Source of the DNA: Draconibacterium halophilum
GTDB taxonomy: Bacteria > Bacteroidota > Bacteroidia > Bacteroidales > Prolixibacteraceae
Length of the DNA stretch: 64,000 bases
Direction of reading: 5' to 3'
NCBI RefSeq assembly: GCF_010448835.1
Contig: NZ_CP048409.1
Location: 3,761,501 to 3,825,500, forward strand
This document shows, piece by piece, positions 25,198 to 33,965 of this stretch. The translations under genes were made by a program, and so were the position numbers. Positions within the stretch are counted from its first letter, which is position 1; every line of letters starts with the position of its first letter. The notes below the pieces were generated by a model. It saw only the letters and a list, made by a program, of their open reading frames with translations, had not been told where the DNA came from and did no database searches.

Positions 25198-25998
25198 TTA
25201 ACTTTTTTTAATGACCTCCTCCGACACCAGAAAAACCACCGGTTTATTCGATACAGGGTTAACGCGTGTGATAACTACTGTATCATACACGGCCTCAATA
25301 TCTTTATAATTCAGCACTTCTAGAGGTTGTCCCTGTTTCCTAATCCGTCCTTCCTGCATCATAATCAGTGAATCGCAATATTCGCCGGCCAGATTCAGGT
25401 CGTGAATGATCATCAACACTGTTAGGCCTAACTCGCGGCTAAGGCGGCGTATCAAGTTTAGTATTTGTACCTGATGCGTAATATCTAAATGCGAAGTTGG
25501 CTCGTCAAGCAAAAGCAAATCGGGTTCTTGTGTAAGTGCACGGGCAATTCCTGCCAGTTGCTGCTCTCCACCGCTTAGTGCATTCATATATTTACCTTTC
25601 AGTTTTTCAACACCAGTAAGTTTGATGTATTTTTCAGCAATGGCAAAGTCTTCTTTGGTTTCGAAAAACTGGAATTGTTTATGGTACGGAATACGCCCCA
25701 TCAACACATATTCCTCCACGGTCATACTTCCAATTTCAATATTCTGAGTAACGATGGCAATATTTTGGGCACGCTGTTTCAATCCCATTTTCTGCGTATT
25801 TTGGCCTTTCAATTCTATTTTCCCTTTTAAAGGCGGAAGTTCCCCTGCAACACCTCTGAACAAAGTGGTTTTTCCCGAACCGTTTGGACCGATAATTCCT
25901 ACAAAATCACCTTTCGTCACTTCAAAACCTACATCCTTCAGTAAAAACTTACCGGGATATCCGCAGGAAAAATTATTGATCTGAAAAAACTGCTCCAT
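25198..25998 (-). CDS. btuD: Cobalamin ABC transporter ATP-binding protein
   Basis: ATPase of a type II (FecCD-type) importer. It is 266 aa. Walker A GPNGSGKTT at residues 37-45, a Q-loop in VTQNIEIG, the signature LSGGEQQ at 141-147, Walker B LLLLDEP at 161-167, and the H-loop in VLMIIHDLN. The cobalamin substrate is inferred from the riboswitch ahead of the operon. It follows btuC by 1 nt. Confidence 0.92.
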   Translation of the reverse strand: MEQFFQINNFSCGYPGKFLLKDVGFEVTKGDFVGIIGPNGSGKTTLFRGVAGELPPLKGKIELKGQNTQKMGLKQRAQNIAIVTQNIEIGSMTVEEYVLMGRIPYHKQFQFFETKEDFAIAEKYIKLTGVEKLKGKYMNALSGGEQQLAGIARALTQEPDLLLLDEPTSHLDITHQVQILNLIRRLSRELGLTVLMIIHDLNLAGEYCDSLIMMQEGRIRKQGQPLEVLNYKDIEAVYDTVVITRVNPVSNKPVVFLVSEEVIKKS

Positions 25999-25999
25999 G

Positions 26000-27010
26000 C
26001 TAATTCAGTTTGAAATGTGATTTTGAACGACTCAGCACAATTATAAATACCAATCCCCCAACAAAACCTGTAATTACCCCGATAGGCAGTTCGTTGGGCG
26101 ATATTATTGTTCGTGCAATAATATCTGAAAGAATAAGAAAAATAGCACCTCCCAAAAACGAACCTGCTAAAAGAATACGATAATCGTTTCCAATAACAAG
26201 ACGTATAACATGTGGAATTACCAAACCCACAAATCCGATTACACCCGCCACCGAAACGGCAATTCCGGTAAGCAATGAAGCCACAAAAAACAGCAATTTT
26301 ATGGCTAGTCCGGTGTTAATTCCGAGGTGCCGTGCTTTTACCTCACCCAGGCGAAGTGCATTTAGCGTTTGTGCAAAAAAGTAAGAGATCGCAAGTCCGG
26401 CCAACGATGAGTAAAAGGCAATTGCTATTAAAGAATTATTTGATTCATCCAACGATCCCATCACCCAAAATACAATATTATGGAGGTTATCGCTGGTGGA
26501 AATAGACATTAAAAACATCATGGCTGACGAAGACACGAAACTGACCATTACTCCGATCAATAACATACTATTTATGCTTAAACCACCGCGTTTAATGCTT
26601 AAAAAATAAACCACAAAAAGTGTGAAGAGCGCTCCGACAAAGCCAAAAGCCGGCAGTGAGAAAAAGCTCAGCGCATTCAATCCAAAAACAATAGCAACGG
26701 CCACGCCAAGTGCTGCACCACCGGAGATGCCAAGCGTATAAGGTTCTACCAGCGGATTGCGGTAAATGCCTTGCAACACAACTCCCGACAGACTTAAAGC
26801 TCCGCCGACACCAATGGCGAGTAAAATTCGTGGAATTCGGATCTTGGTTAAAACAGTATATTCAATGCTTCCATTATCTGATAGAATTTGTGGCAACTGC
26901 GAGAGCGATATTTTCACTTCTCCTGATGACAACGAAAACAAAACCGACACCAGCAGCAACACCAAAAGTGCTGCTAAAAAAAGTATCCATTTAAAATATT
27001 TTCTATTCAT
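26000..27010 (-). CDS. btuC: Cobalamin ABC transporter permease, FecCD family
   Basis: A 336-aa inner-membrane permease with about ten hydrophobic helices. LARIRIPR-like VLTKIRIPRILLAIGVGGAL, GVVLQGIYRNPLVEPYTLGI and FVGLVIPHVIRLVIGNDYR are the classical FecCD motifs, the last being the ATPase-coupling region. It lies between btuF (34 nt upstream) and btuD (1 nt downstream). The same fold imports iron siderophores, but the riboswitch argues for B12. Confidence 0.92.
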   Translation of the reverse strand: MNRKYFKWILFLAALLVLLLVSVLFSLSSGEVKISLSQLPQILSDNGSIEYTVLTKIRIPRILLAIGVGGALSLSGVVLQGIYRNPLVEPYTLGISGGAALGVAVAIVFGLNALSFFSLPAFGFVGALFTLFVVYFLSIKRGGLSINSMLLIGVMVSFVSSSAMMFLMSISTSDNLHNIVFWVMGSLDESNNSLIAIAFYSSLAGLAISYFFAQTLNALRLGEVKARHLGINTGLAIKLLFFVASLLTGIAVSVAGVIGFVGLVIPHVIRLVIGNDYRILLAGSFLGGAIFLILSDIIARTIISPNELPIGVITGFVGGLVFIIVLSRSKSHFKLN

Positions 27011-27044
27011 TATCGAAAAATATGCTGTTATCGAAATTTTGCTG

Positions 27045-27851
27045 TTACTCGCTTACAAAACGGTAAACATCTTTCAATGCACTGGCAAAATTTGCAGGAG
27101 TCGGGCTACACGATGTCTCTGAAGAAATTAAAAAAACCTTGTTCTTTTTTACAGCCTCCATTCCTTTGTAATTGTTCCATACTTTTTGCTCCTCAACACC
27201 AAAACCGCCCATCTCCGCAATAATAATTACATCCGGGTTTTTCAAAAGAATACTTTCGCGTGTCATTGTTCCGTGTTCAAGACCCGTGGCAATATTCTCA
27301 CCATTACAGTACAGAATAAAATCATTCATGAACGTTTTATCAAGTACAGTAAAAATGGGATTTGCACCAATCTGAAAGAATATTTTTGACGATGGTAATC
27401 GTTTTGACTTCTTCTGAATTTCCGTAACTTTTTCTTTGGCATCGGCTACTACCTTTTTTGCCTGATCCTCGTTACCGATCAGCTTCGCAATTTGCATTGT
27501 TTGCTCACAAATCTCGTCAAATGTTCGTGGTGATTCCATTACCTGAACCTTTAATCCCAGCTTTTCAAGGCTAGCTAGATCCTGTGGTTTGGTTAATTTC
27601 ATGGTGAGCACAAGGTCAGGTTTCAGCGCAAAAATTTTCTCCACGTTAACATCCACTGTCGATCCAATTTGCTCAACACCATCTTCAACTGCCAGTGTGC
27701 AATAACTTGTACAACCTACAAGTTTATCCTTCCCGCCAACTAGGTAAATATTTTCAGTAATCGATGGTGCAAGCGAAATTACACGTTTCACGTCTTGTGC
27801 AAACACCGAACTGGCGGCAATCAGCAATAACAAGATAAATTTATACCTCAT
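27045..27851 (-). CDS. btuF: Cobalamin ABC transporter substrate-binding protein
   Basis: Periplasmic binding protein of the BtuF/TroA fold. I chose the start at MRYKFILLLLIAASSVFAQ (nt 27851), which gives a signal peptide; an ATG at 27905 adds 18 residues. Lobe motifs include RVISLAPSITENIYLVGG and LVLTMKLTKPQDLASLEKLG, with a long helix linking the lobes. It is the first gene of btuF-btuC-btuD, directly after the second cobalamin riboswitch. Confidence 0.9.
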   Translation of the reverse strand: MRYKFILLLLIAASSVFAQDVKRVISLAPSITENIYLVGGKDKLVGCTSYCTLAVEDGVEQIGSTVDVNVEKIFALKPDLVLTMKLTKPQDLASLEKLGLKVQVMESPRTFDEICEQTMQIAKLIGNEDQAKKVVADAKEKVTEIQKKSKRLPSSKIFFQIGANPIFTVLDKTFMNDFILYCNGENIATGLEHGTMTRESILLKNPDVIIIAEMGGFGVEEQKVWNNYKGMEAVKKNKVFLISSETSCSPTPANFASALKDVYRFVSE

Positions 27852-27940
27852 CCTTTTTAATATTAACAGGAAATCAAATGCAGAAATCAATGGATTGATT
27901 CCCAAAACTTTCTTCCCGAAGTTCGTTCATCTATATTGTT

Positions 27941-28078
27941 GGCAGGTCTTCTGACTTATCCCCTTTGATCATTGCCTTCCCGTCATTGGCCGAACCGACA
28001 GTGGCGTGAGTAATGATCAGGCTTAGGATTTACAGCTGCGGGTACAGTTTCGGATTTTCACCGAATTCCCTTTTCATC
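27941..28078 (-). promoter_or_regulatory. Cobalamin riboswitch upstream of btuFCD
   Basis: On the minus strand: AAAAGGGAATTCGGTG, ACTGTACCCGCAGCTGTAA, CGCCACTG, GGGAAGGC and GTCAGAAGACCTGCC occur in the order of the cobalamin aptamer, with the same core as the riboswitch at 24789. The leader ends about 90 nt before the btuF start. Confidence 0.95.
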
Positions 28079-28119
28079 GTGTTTATAGTTGCTATAAACC
28101 ATCGAACCAAACTCGCTGA

Positions 28120-28127
28120 CAAATATA
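28120..28127 (-). promoter_or_regulatory. -7 promoter element for btuFCD
   Basis: CAAATATA reads TATATTTG on the minus strand, a perfect TAnnTTTG core about 40 nt before the aptamer, the same arrangement as in front of the btuB riboswitch. Confidence 0.6.
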
Positions 28128-28210
28128 CGCAGAATCTTTTCTGCCGGAAAGTTTTCTGATTTCTTTTCTGTTTTTGATGAGATTATTACCCTAATGATTT
28201 AGATGCGGCC

Positions 28211-28963
28211 TTATTTGAAAATATTCTCGGGATAACCAATATCTACCAAAAACAATCCTTGGGCCGGCGCTGATGCACCTGCCGCACCACGATCCTGCTT
28301 TTCAATAATTTTACAAAACTGTTCAATACTAAGTTTTCCCTGCCCCACTTCCAGCAAAGTTCCCACAATTGCGCGCACCATATTACGCAAAAACCGATCA
28401 GCTTTAATGGTAAACTGTAATCGTTCACCATGCCGCGTCCACTCGGCCTTCATTATTTTGCAGTTGTTGGTTTTCACATCGGTATGCAGCCGGCTAAAGC
28501 TGGTAAAATCGGTGTAGTTAAATAATTTTTGGGCTGCCTGATTCATTTTATCCACATCAAGCGGTTTCAGGTATTTGTGACTCGTTTCAGTGGCAAACGG
28601 ATCCTTTTCAGTAGAGATAAAATAATGATAGGTGCGCGAAGTTGCACTAAACCGGGCATGCGCCTCCTCATCAACCTGCCAGACTTTTTGCACAGCAATG
28701 TCGGAGGGTAAAAAACTATTGAGTTTATAAACGATGTCCAGATTTTTAGGAATCCCATTTTCTATGTCGAAATGCAGAATAAAAAACGAAGCATGTACAC
28801 CGGCATCAGTGCGTCCGGCTCCAACCACCGCTACCTTTTCGCGCAAAATCTTCGATAGTGCATTCTCCATCACCTCCTGAACAGAAACAGCATTAGGCTG
28901 AATTTGCCAACCATGGTAATTGGTTCCTTTGTAACTAAGTTGTAAAAAGTAGCGTTCTGGCAT
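28211..28963 (-). CDS. truA: tRNA pseudouridine(38-40) synthase TruA
   Basis: Isomerises uridines 38-40 of the tRNA anticodon arm. It is 250 aa. The catalytic Asp53 lies in GAGRTDAGVHA, and YKGTNYHGWQIQPNAVSVQE at the N terminus and FLRNMVRAIVGTLLEVGQGK are family motifs. It stands alone between the B12 transporter leader and the hsp20 region. Confidence 0.96.
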   Translation of the reverse strand: MPERYFLQLSYKGTNYHGWQIQPNAVSVQEVMENALSKILREKVAVVGAGRTDAGVHASFFILHFDIENGIPKNLDIVYKLNSFLPSDIAVQKVWQVDEEAHARFSATSRTYHYFISTEKDPFATETSHKYLKPLDVDKMNQAAQKLFNYTDFTSFSRLHTDVKTNNCKIMKAEWTRHGERLQFTIKADRFLRNMVRAIVGTLLEVGQGKLSIEQFCKIIEKQDRGAAGASAPAQGLFLVDIGYPENIFK

Positions 28964-29033
28964 TTTTTTCTTTTAACAGTGCGTAAAATTACAGAAAAAG
29001 TTGAAAGTTGAGATCAGCTATGCTGGTTGAAAT

Positions 29034-29053
29034 CCCGACCACCGCGTCGGGAC
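29034..29053. repeat. Short inverted repeat
   Basis: TCCCGAC-CACCGC-GTCGGGA. The same pattern with loop CGAGGC recurs at about 36946-36958, so it is a small dispersed family in this genome. Confidence 0.6.
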
Positions 29054-29073
29054 AAAAATCGATATAAGTTTTT

Positions 29074-29109
29074 ACAAAAAATAACCGCCTCTCTTTTGCA
29101 GAGAGGCGG
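29074..29109 (-). terminator. Terminator-like hairpin on the minus strand
   Basis: CCGCCTCTC (29085-29093), a 7-nt loop and GAGAGGCGG (29101-29109) form a perfect 9-bp stem; on the minus strand it is followed by TTATTTTTTG. No known minus-strand gene ends here. Confidence 0.6.
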
Positions 29110-29586
29110 CCCCTGTTAACCCCAAACACGCGGCTTCAGATCGAAGCCTAAAAGTTTTTGAAAGTATTCATTAACTTTTATAATCCTTATCCCTTGAGTT
29201 TCGAATGCATTTTGTATATGTAATCAGTAATTAATTTGTCCATCCAAATAATCATACATTAAATTTTAACGGAGTATAAAAAACTGTTTCATTGTAGTTT
29301 TTATTTGGCGGCCCTTAAAATGGGTCAGTCAACTTTTATAAATTAAAATTAAGGATTTAATTCATTAAAAACAAGAATAATAAAGATGTTGCTTAACAAT
29401 AAAACGTTCGGACTGAAATTTTGACACTAAAATAATTTCCTGAATGTCAACACAATCATTTTATCAGCACTTAACCAAATGACATACAGACAGATAACAC
29501 TGTAATATTTTCAGCAAATTATGCCTGGTACAACTTTTGATTTTTGTATTCCGACAACGTTCAATAAATTGTTTAACCATAAAGTA

Positions 29587-29594
29587 AAAGGAGG
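29587..29594 (+). promoter_or_regulatory. Strong Shine-Dalgarno site of hsp20
   Basis: AAAGGAGG with 8 nt to the ATG. Most genes in this window lack such a site, so this is unusual and fixes the start at 29603. Confidence 0.75.
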
Positions 29595-29602
29595 ATAAAG
29601 TC

Positions 29603-30043
29603 ATGAAATTAGCAAGAAGAAACGAACCGTATTTTCCATCAGTCTTTGACCGGTTTTTTAACAATGAATTGATGGATTGGAATCAATCGAATTTTTCGAG
29701 CACAAACACTTCGTTACCGGCAGTTAATGTAAAAGAAACCGACGATGATTTTGTTATTGAGGTTGCAGCTCCGGGAATGAGTAAAAACGATTTTAATGTG
29801 AATTTTAAAAACAATGTACTTACCATTTCTTCGGAAAAGAAAAACGAAAAAGAAGAAAAAAATGAGAACTACACACGTAAAGAGTTTAGTTACCAATCGT
29901 TTCAACGTTCATTCACAGTTGCAGAAAATGCTGTAATTGGCGAAAAAATTTCGGCAAAATACAACAATGGTATTTTACATATCGAATTGCCAAAACGCGA
30001 AGAAATGAAACCACAGCCGGAAAGACAAATTAAAATTTCTTAA
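29603..30043 (+). CDS. Small heat shock protein, Hsp20/alpha-crystallin family
   Basis: An ATP-independent holdase, 146 aa. The alpha-crystallin domain spans about residues 35-135, with AVNVKETDDDFVIEVAAPGM, NNVLTISSEKK and the final YNNGILHIELPK strand. The C-terminal extension is short and basic. It is a single-gene unit with its own leader and a terminator directly after it, as expected for a heat-inducible gene, although I do not recognise a heat-shock promoter. Confidence 0.95.
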   Translation: MKLARRNEPYFPSVFDRFFNNELMDWNQSNFSSTNTSLPAVNVKETDDDFVIEVAAPGMSKNDFNVNFKNNVLTISSEKKNEKEEKNENYTRKEFSYQSFQRSFTVAENAVIGEKISAKYNNGILHIELPKREEMKPQPERQIKIS

Positions 30044-30061
30044 TGATTTGTTGTTTTGATA

Positions 30062-30093
30062 CGTCGCCTGGTAATTGTCAGGCGGCGTTTTTT
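30062..30093 (+). terminator. Rho-independent terminator of hsp20
   Basis: CGTCGCCTG, an 8-nt loop and CAGGCGGCG form a stem with one mismatch, followed by T6, 19 nt after the hsp20 stop. Confidence 0.88.
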
Positions 30094-30113
30094 ATGCGAT
30101 AAAAAATAACAGC

Positions 30114-30488
30114 TTATAATCCGCTTACCCAGTTAATGGCAGCTTCTATTGTGCTAAATGGTATCGACTGGTATCCTTTGTCCTTCATCCGAATTAACAT
30201 GGGGTACACCACATCTTCAGGACGGACAGTAACAATGGCAACTCTTGTTCCTTCAAACACTTCGGGGTGTTGATGGTAGAACTCCGGAATTTCGTTATGC
30301 CTGCCGGGTGCTATATCAAATTTAGCTTTGCGGTAATCAAGAACAAACCCAATAACATCATCAGGAAACAAATTCTGATTTATTGCTGAAAGCCACGACT
30401 CCCTCACATCTTCAACAGTAACTAAACCAAAATAATATTTAAATACAATACGATCTTTGTATTCATATTTAAATTTTGATTCTGTCAT
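30114..30488 (-). CDS. Hypothetical STAS/SpoIIAA-like protein
   Basis: A 124-aa soluble protein with no signal peptide. Alternating strands and helices (RIVFKYYFGLVTVEDVRESW, GFVLDYRKAKFD, VAIVTVRPEDVVYPMLI, PFSTIEAAINWV) suggest the SpoIIAA/STAS-like fold of small Bacteroidota proteins in which a strand-helix module ends with STIEAAINWV. No catalytic residues stand out and the function is unknown. It is convergent with hsp20 and divergent from the moxR operon. Confidence 0.7.
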   Translation of the reverse strand: MTESKFKYEYKDRIVFKYYFGLVTVEDVRESWLSAINQNLFPDDVIGFVLDYRKAKFDIAPGRHNEIPEFYHQHPEVFEGTRVAIVTVRPEDVVYPMLIRMKDKGYQSIPFSTIEAAINWVSGL

Positions 30489-30951
30489 GACTACTCTTTA
30501 TTATTAACGCACACACCACACAAATTGCTAAAGAGAGAAAATATACAATCATACTCCCCATGCAGTGTAATACTACGATTCAGATATATATTTTTTTTTG
30601 AAAGTGTTATTTAGGCAGGCGTCCAAACTGCCAAACACAATACAAATTTAAAATATTTCAATAATAGTCAGTAATTCAGAAGCATTTAAACGTTACAAAA
30701 AACAGTTATTTAACAACTTAAAATTTTTTAACACAAATAAAGGCTTTTTATGACTGCATTCTTTTATTTTCGTGCTTTCGAAAAATTAGAAGAACGGTTT
30801 TTTAGAAATGGGTATTATAATTTCATTCTGAGAAATAAAATATTCGGATACTGAAAGACGCTCGCGTCTTCTGTCTTCCGGCCTACTTCAGAAAACCAGA
30901 GAAATTGAGAGAAATAACTTTATTGTAAAAAAAATAAACAATTATAAACGA
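30489..30951. other. Leader region upstream of moxR operon
   Basis: 463 nt without a supported gene. It is AT-rich and probably carries the divergent promoters of the STAS-like gene and the moxR-Bat operon. CAAATTTA at 30643-30650 (TAAATTTG on the minus strand) is one possible -7 box. I see no clear plus-strand promoter. Confidence 0.4.
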
Positions 30952-31947
30952 ATGAATCAGACAGTTGATATCAAAGAATTGAACGAGAGAATTCAGAAAG
31001 AGAGTTCGTTCGTGGATATGATCTCCATGGAAATGAACAAGGTGATTGTAGGACAAAAACACCTGGTTGAAAGTTTGCTAATAGGCCTGCTTTCAAATGG
31101 ACACATTCTCCTAGAAGGAGTACCGGGATTGGCAAAAACACTTGCCATTAAATCATTGGCGCAAACCATTAGCGCGAAGTTCTCACGTATTCAGTTTACA
31201 CCCGACTTACTTCCTGCCGACGTTTTGGGAACAATGATTTACAGCCAAAAGAAAGAAGAATTCAGCATAAAGAAAGGACCAATATTTGCCAACTTCGTTT
31301 TGGCTGATGAGATTAACCGTGCACCAGCAAAAGTACAATCAGCACTACTTGAAGCGATGCAGGAACGTCAGATTACCATTGGCGACGAGACCTTTAAACT
31401 CGACGAGCCTTTTCTGGTTATGGCCACACAAAACCCAATTGAGCAGGAAGGTACTTACCCATTACCCGAAGCGCAAGTCGACCGTTTTATGTTGAAAGTA
31501 GTAATTAACTACCCGAATAAAGAGGAAGAGCGCCAGATCATTAATCAAAATCTGCTGGCACAATTTCCGGAAACGTCAACAATTCTGAAACCGGAAGACA
31601 TTATGAAAGCCCGCAACGTGGTGAAAGATGTATACATGGATGAAAAAATTCAGAAATACATTGTTGATATTGTTTTTGCCACACGCGAACCCAATGAATA
31701 TAAGCTGGAAAAATATGCCGATATGATATCCTACGGAGCATCACCAAGGGCAGGAATCAGTTTGGCGCAAGCTGCAAAAGCTTTTGCTTTTATTAAGCGC
31801 CGCGGTTATGTAATTCCTGAAGATGTGCGCGCTGTTTGCCCTGAGGTATTACGCCACCGTATTGGATTGAGTTACGAAGCTGAAGCAAACAACATTACAC
31901 AGGAAGAAATTATTACTGACATTTTAAACCAGGTAGAAGTACCTTAA
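30952..31947 (+). CDS. MoxR-type AAA+ ATPase
   Basis: AAA+ chaperone of the MoxR family, 331 aa. Walker A GVPGLAKT at residues 56-63, Walker B NFVLADEINRAPAK, sensor 1 LVMATQNPIEQEGTYPLPEA, and a C-terminal lid domain with GASPRAGISLAQAAKAFA. It likely activates the VWA-domain proteins encoded downstream (BatA and BatB). It is the first gene of an operon reaching to 39642, and a palindromic element separates it from DUF58. Confidence 0.95.
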   Translation: MNQTVDIKELNERIQKESSFVDMISMEMNKVIVGQKHLVESLLIGLLSNGHILLEGVPGLAKTLAIKSLAQTISAKFSRIQFTPDLLPADVLGTMIYSQKKEEFSIKKGPIFANFVLADEINRAPAKVQSALLEAMQERQITIGDETFKLDEPFLVMATQNPIEQEGTYPLPEAQVDRFMLKVVINYPNKEEERQIINQNLLAQFPETSTILKPEDIMKARNVVKDVYMDEKIQKYIVDIVFATREPNEYKLEKYADMISYGASPRAGISLAQAAKAFAFIKRRGYVIPEDVRAVCPEVLRHRIGLSYEAEANNITQEEIITDILNQVEVP

Positions 31948-32077
31948 AGCCCCTCTGACTCCCCAAAGGGGGAGAACAAGAAAGAGCCGGAGATATTATA
32001 AAATGATTATAAATAAAAAAAATATTCATCTACATTTCCCACGGTGGGGGAAAATCCCGAAGGGAAAGGGGGCTTTT
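31946..32077. repeat. Palindromic element between moxR and DUF58 gene
   Basis: The ends are AAAGCCCCTCTGACTCCCC on the left and AAAGGGGGCTTTT on the right, so the ~132-nt element has inverted termini. Each end has its own inner palindrome (CTCCCC-AAA-GGGGGAG; TCCCGAAGGGA). Its left end overlaps the moxR stop by 2 nt and its right end abuts the DUF58 ATG. It looks like a REP or MITE-type element lodged in an operon. Confidence 0.7.
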
Positions 32078-32078
32078 A

Positions 32079-32957
32079 ATGGAAACAACTGATTTATTAA
32101 AAAAAGTACGGAAGATTGAGATAAAAACACGTGGTTTGTCGCGCAATATTTTTGCCGGCGAGTACCACAGTGCTTTTAAAGGGCGAGGAATGGCTTTCTC
32201 GGAGGTACGCGAATACCAGTTTGGCGACGACATTCGCAACATCGACTGGAACGTTACCGCCCGCTACAGTCATCCATACATAAAAGTATTTGAAGAGGAG
32301 CGCGAACTCACTGTGATGCTCCTGATTGATGTGAGCGGCTCGCGCGAATTTGGTTCGTTTGAAAAGCTGAAGAAAAATGTGATTACAGAACTGTCTGCAG
32401 TGCTTTCGTTTTCGGCTATTCAAAACAACGACAAAATTGGAGTGATTTTCTTTTCGGATAAGATCGAGAAATTCATTCCGCCCAAAAAAGGGAAAAGCCA
32501 CATTCTGCGTATTATCCGCGAATTGATCGAATTTCACCCGGAAAGTAACGGCACCGACATTACCGAGGCTGTTCGCTACATGACCAACGCCATTAAAAAG
32601 CGCTGCACTGCTTTTATAATTTCCGATTTTATGGACGATAACAAAGACCTGGAAATGGCACTTTCTATCGCCAACAATAAGCACGATATGGTAGCGCTGA
32701 ACGTATACGACAAACGCGAAACAGAACTGCCTTCTATCGGGATGATAAAGCTTAAAGATGCTGAAAAAGGCAACTACGTTTGGGTAGACAGCAGTTCGCG
32801 AAAAACACGAAAAATTTATGCCGACTGGTGGATAAAACACATGGGGCGGCTGGATGTGATGTTCAAAAAAAGTGGTGTTGATTTTGTATCGATAAACACC
32901 AACGAAGACTATGTAAAATCGTTAATGACCCTTTTTAAAAGACGGGCATTAAAATAG
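32079..32957 (+). CDS. DUF58 domain protein
   Basis: A 292-aa cytosolic protein of the DUF58 family, typical partner of MoxR ATPases. The DUF58 motif is GMAFSEVREYQFGDDIRNID and WNVTARYSHPYIKVFEEER. A VWA-like fold follows with LLIDVSGSREFGS, in which DVSGS looks like a MIDAS motif. It is not a membrane protein here. The gene starts directly after the palindromic element and precedes the exported DUF4381-like protein by 6 nt. Confidence 0.93.
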   Translation: METTDLLKKVRKIEIKTRGLSRNIFAGEYHSAFKGRGMAFSEVREYQFGDDIRNIDWNVTARYSHPYIKVFEEERELTVMLLIDVSGSREFGSFEKLKKNVITELSAVLSFSAIQNNDKIGVIFFSDKIEKFIPPKKGKSHILRIIRELIEFHPESNGTDITEAVRYMTNAIKKRCTAFIISDFMDDNKDLEMALSIANNKHDMVALNVYDKRETELPSIGMIKLKDAEKGNYVWVDSSSRKTRKIYADWWIKHMGRLDVMFKKSGVDFVSINTNEDYVKSLMTLFKRRALK

Positions 32958-32963
32958 AGAAGC

Positions 32964-33959
32964 ATGCAATTGAGATTAAAAATATTATTTCTGTTTACAG
33001 CAATTCTAATTGCAGGAACAACGCAGGCACAGCGAATAAAAGCCACTGCCAGCCTCGATTCTGCAAATATTCTGATTGGCGATCAGGTAAAACTTTTCCT
33101 GGAAGTAGATCACCCGAAAGATGTAAACGTACAGTTTCCGGCGGTTCCGGATACAATTAACAGCCTGATTGAAGTGATCAGCCGTTCGGGTGTCGACACT
33201 TTTGAGCTCGACGATGAAGCGCTGATGAAACAAATTCAGTCGTACACCATTACCAGTTTCGACAGTGGAAGCTATCGTATCCCGCCCTACTGGTTTAAAA
33301 TTGATGTTGACGGAACGATCGACTCCATCCCAAGCAACGGTGTAACGCTGAATGTTTACACCATGCAAATCGACACCACAAAAGGGCCTACCGACATTAA
33401 AATGCCTTACGATGCTCCGTTGACATTAAAAGAAGTAACGCCTTACATTTTGGGAGTGATTCTTATCGGAGCGATTATATTCTTCCTCTTATATTCCATT
33501 AAACGGAAGAAAAACAACAAGCCGATTTTTGCGCGTCCGGCAAAACCAAAAGAACCGGCGCACATTATTGCATTGCGTGAACTGGATCGTATTAAAACGG
33601 AAAAGGTGTGGCAGAAAGGCAAGACAAAACAATACTACAGTGAGCTTACCGACACGCTGCGTGGATATATCGAAGATCGTTTTGGCATTCGGGCAATGGA
33701 GCAAACCAGCGACGAAACCATTGAAAGTTTCCGCCGGCAAAAAGGACTGGTTAGCGATAAAAACTTTGCCAATCTTACGCAATTGCTGCAAACCGCCGAC
33801 CTGGTAAAATTCGCCAAGTATCAGCCGCTGCCCGACGACGATAACCTGTCGCTGGTAAATGCCTATTTCTTTGTAAACGACACGAAGAAAGAGGAACAGA
33901 AAAAGGCGGAAGAGAAAACCGATAATGATGATAGTGTTGAAGAAGTTGAGATAAAATAA
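32964..33959 (+). CDS. Exported DUF4381/BatD-like membrane protein of the Bat operon
   Basis: A 331-aa protein with signal peptide (LKILFLFTAILIAGTTQAQ), an Ig-like exported domain (about 25-140), one membrane helix (YILGVILIGAIIFFLLYSI) and a cytosolic tail with PAHIIALRELDRIK, YSELTDTLRGYIEDRFGI and MEQTSDETI. The tail is a small DUF4381-like helical module. A Glu/Lys-rich end follows. In this operon position the usual role is unknown; it may help anchor the BatA/BatB complex. It is 6 nt from both neighbours. Confidence 0.85.
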   Translation: MQLRLKILFLFTAILIAGTTQAQRIKATASLDSANILIGDQVKLFLEVDHPKDVNVQFPAVPDTINSLIEVISRSGVDTFELDDEALMKQIQSYTITSFDSGSYRIPPYWFKIDVDGTIDSIPSNGVTLNVYTMQIDTTKGPTDIKMPYDAPLTLKEVTPYILGVILIGAIIFFLLYSIKRKKNNKPIFARPAKPKEPAHIIALRELDRIKTEKVWQKGKTKQYYSELTDTLRGYIEDRFGIRAMEQTSDETIESFRRQKGLVSDKNFANLTQLLQTADLVKFAKYQPLPDDDNLSLVNAYFFVNDTKKEEQKKAEEKTDNDDSVEEVEIK

Positions 33960-33965
33960 AAAGAG

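Larger units (their letters stand above)
28964..29602. other. Intergenic region between truA and hsp20
   Basis: About 640 nt without a supported protein gene. It holds a short inverted repeat at 29034-29053, a terminator-like hairpin facing the minus strand at 29074-29109, a second hairpin at 29132-29148, and the hsp20 leader with a strong Shine-Dalgarno site at 29587-29594. The rest is AT-rich and I cannot assign it. Confidence 0.6.

Noticed and set aside
29170..29200. Minus-strand leader peptide MNTFKNF before a hairpin, as a phenylalanine attenuator
   Set aside because: Only two Phe codons, no amino-acid gene follows (truA does), and such a short frame is expected by chance.
30852..30870. 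Hairpin AGACGC-TC-GCGTCT upstream of moxR as a terminator
   Set aside because: The loop is too small and there is no T run, and no gene ends before it.
32097..32840. Long antisense ORF (247 aa) opposite the DUF58 gene
   Set aside because: It mirrors the coding frame of a strongly conserved protein and shows no domain of its own.
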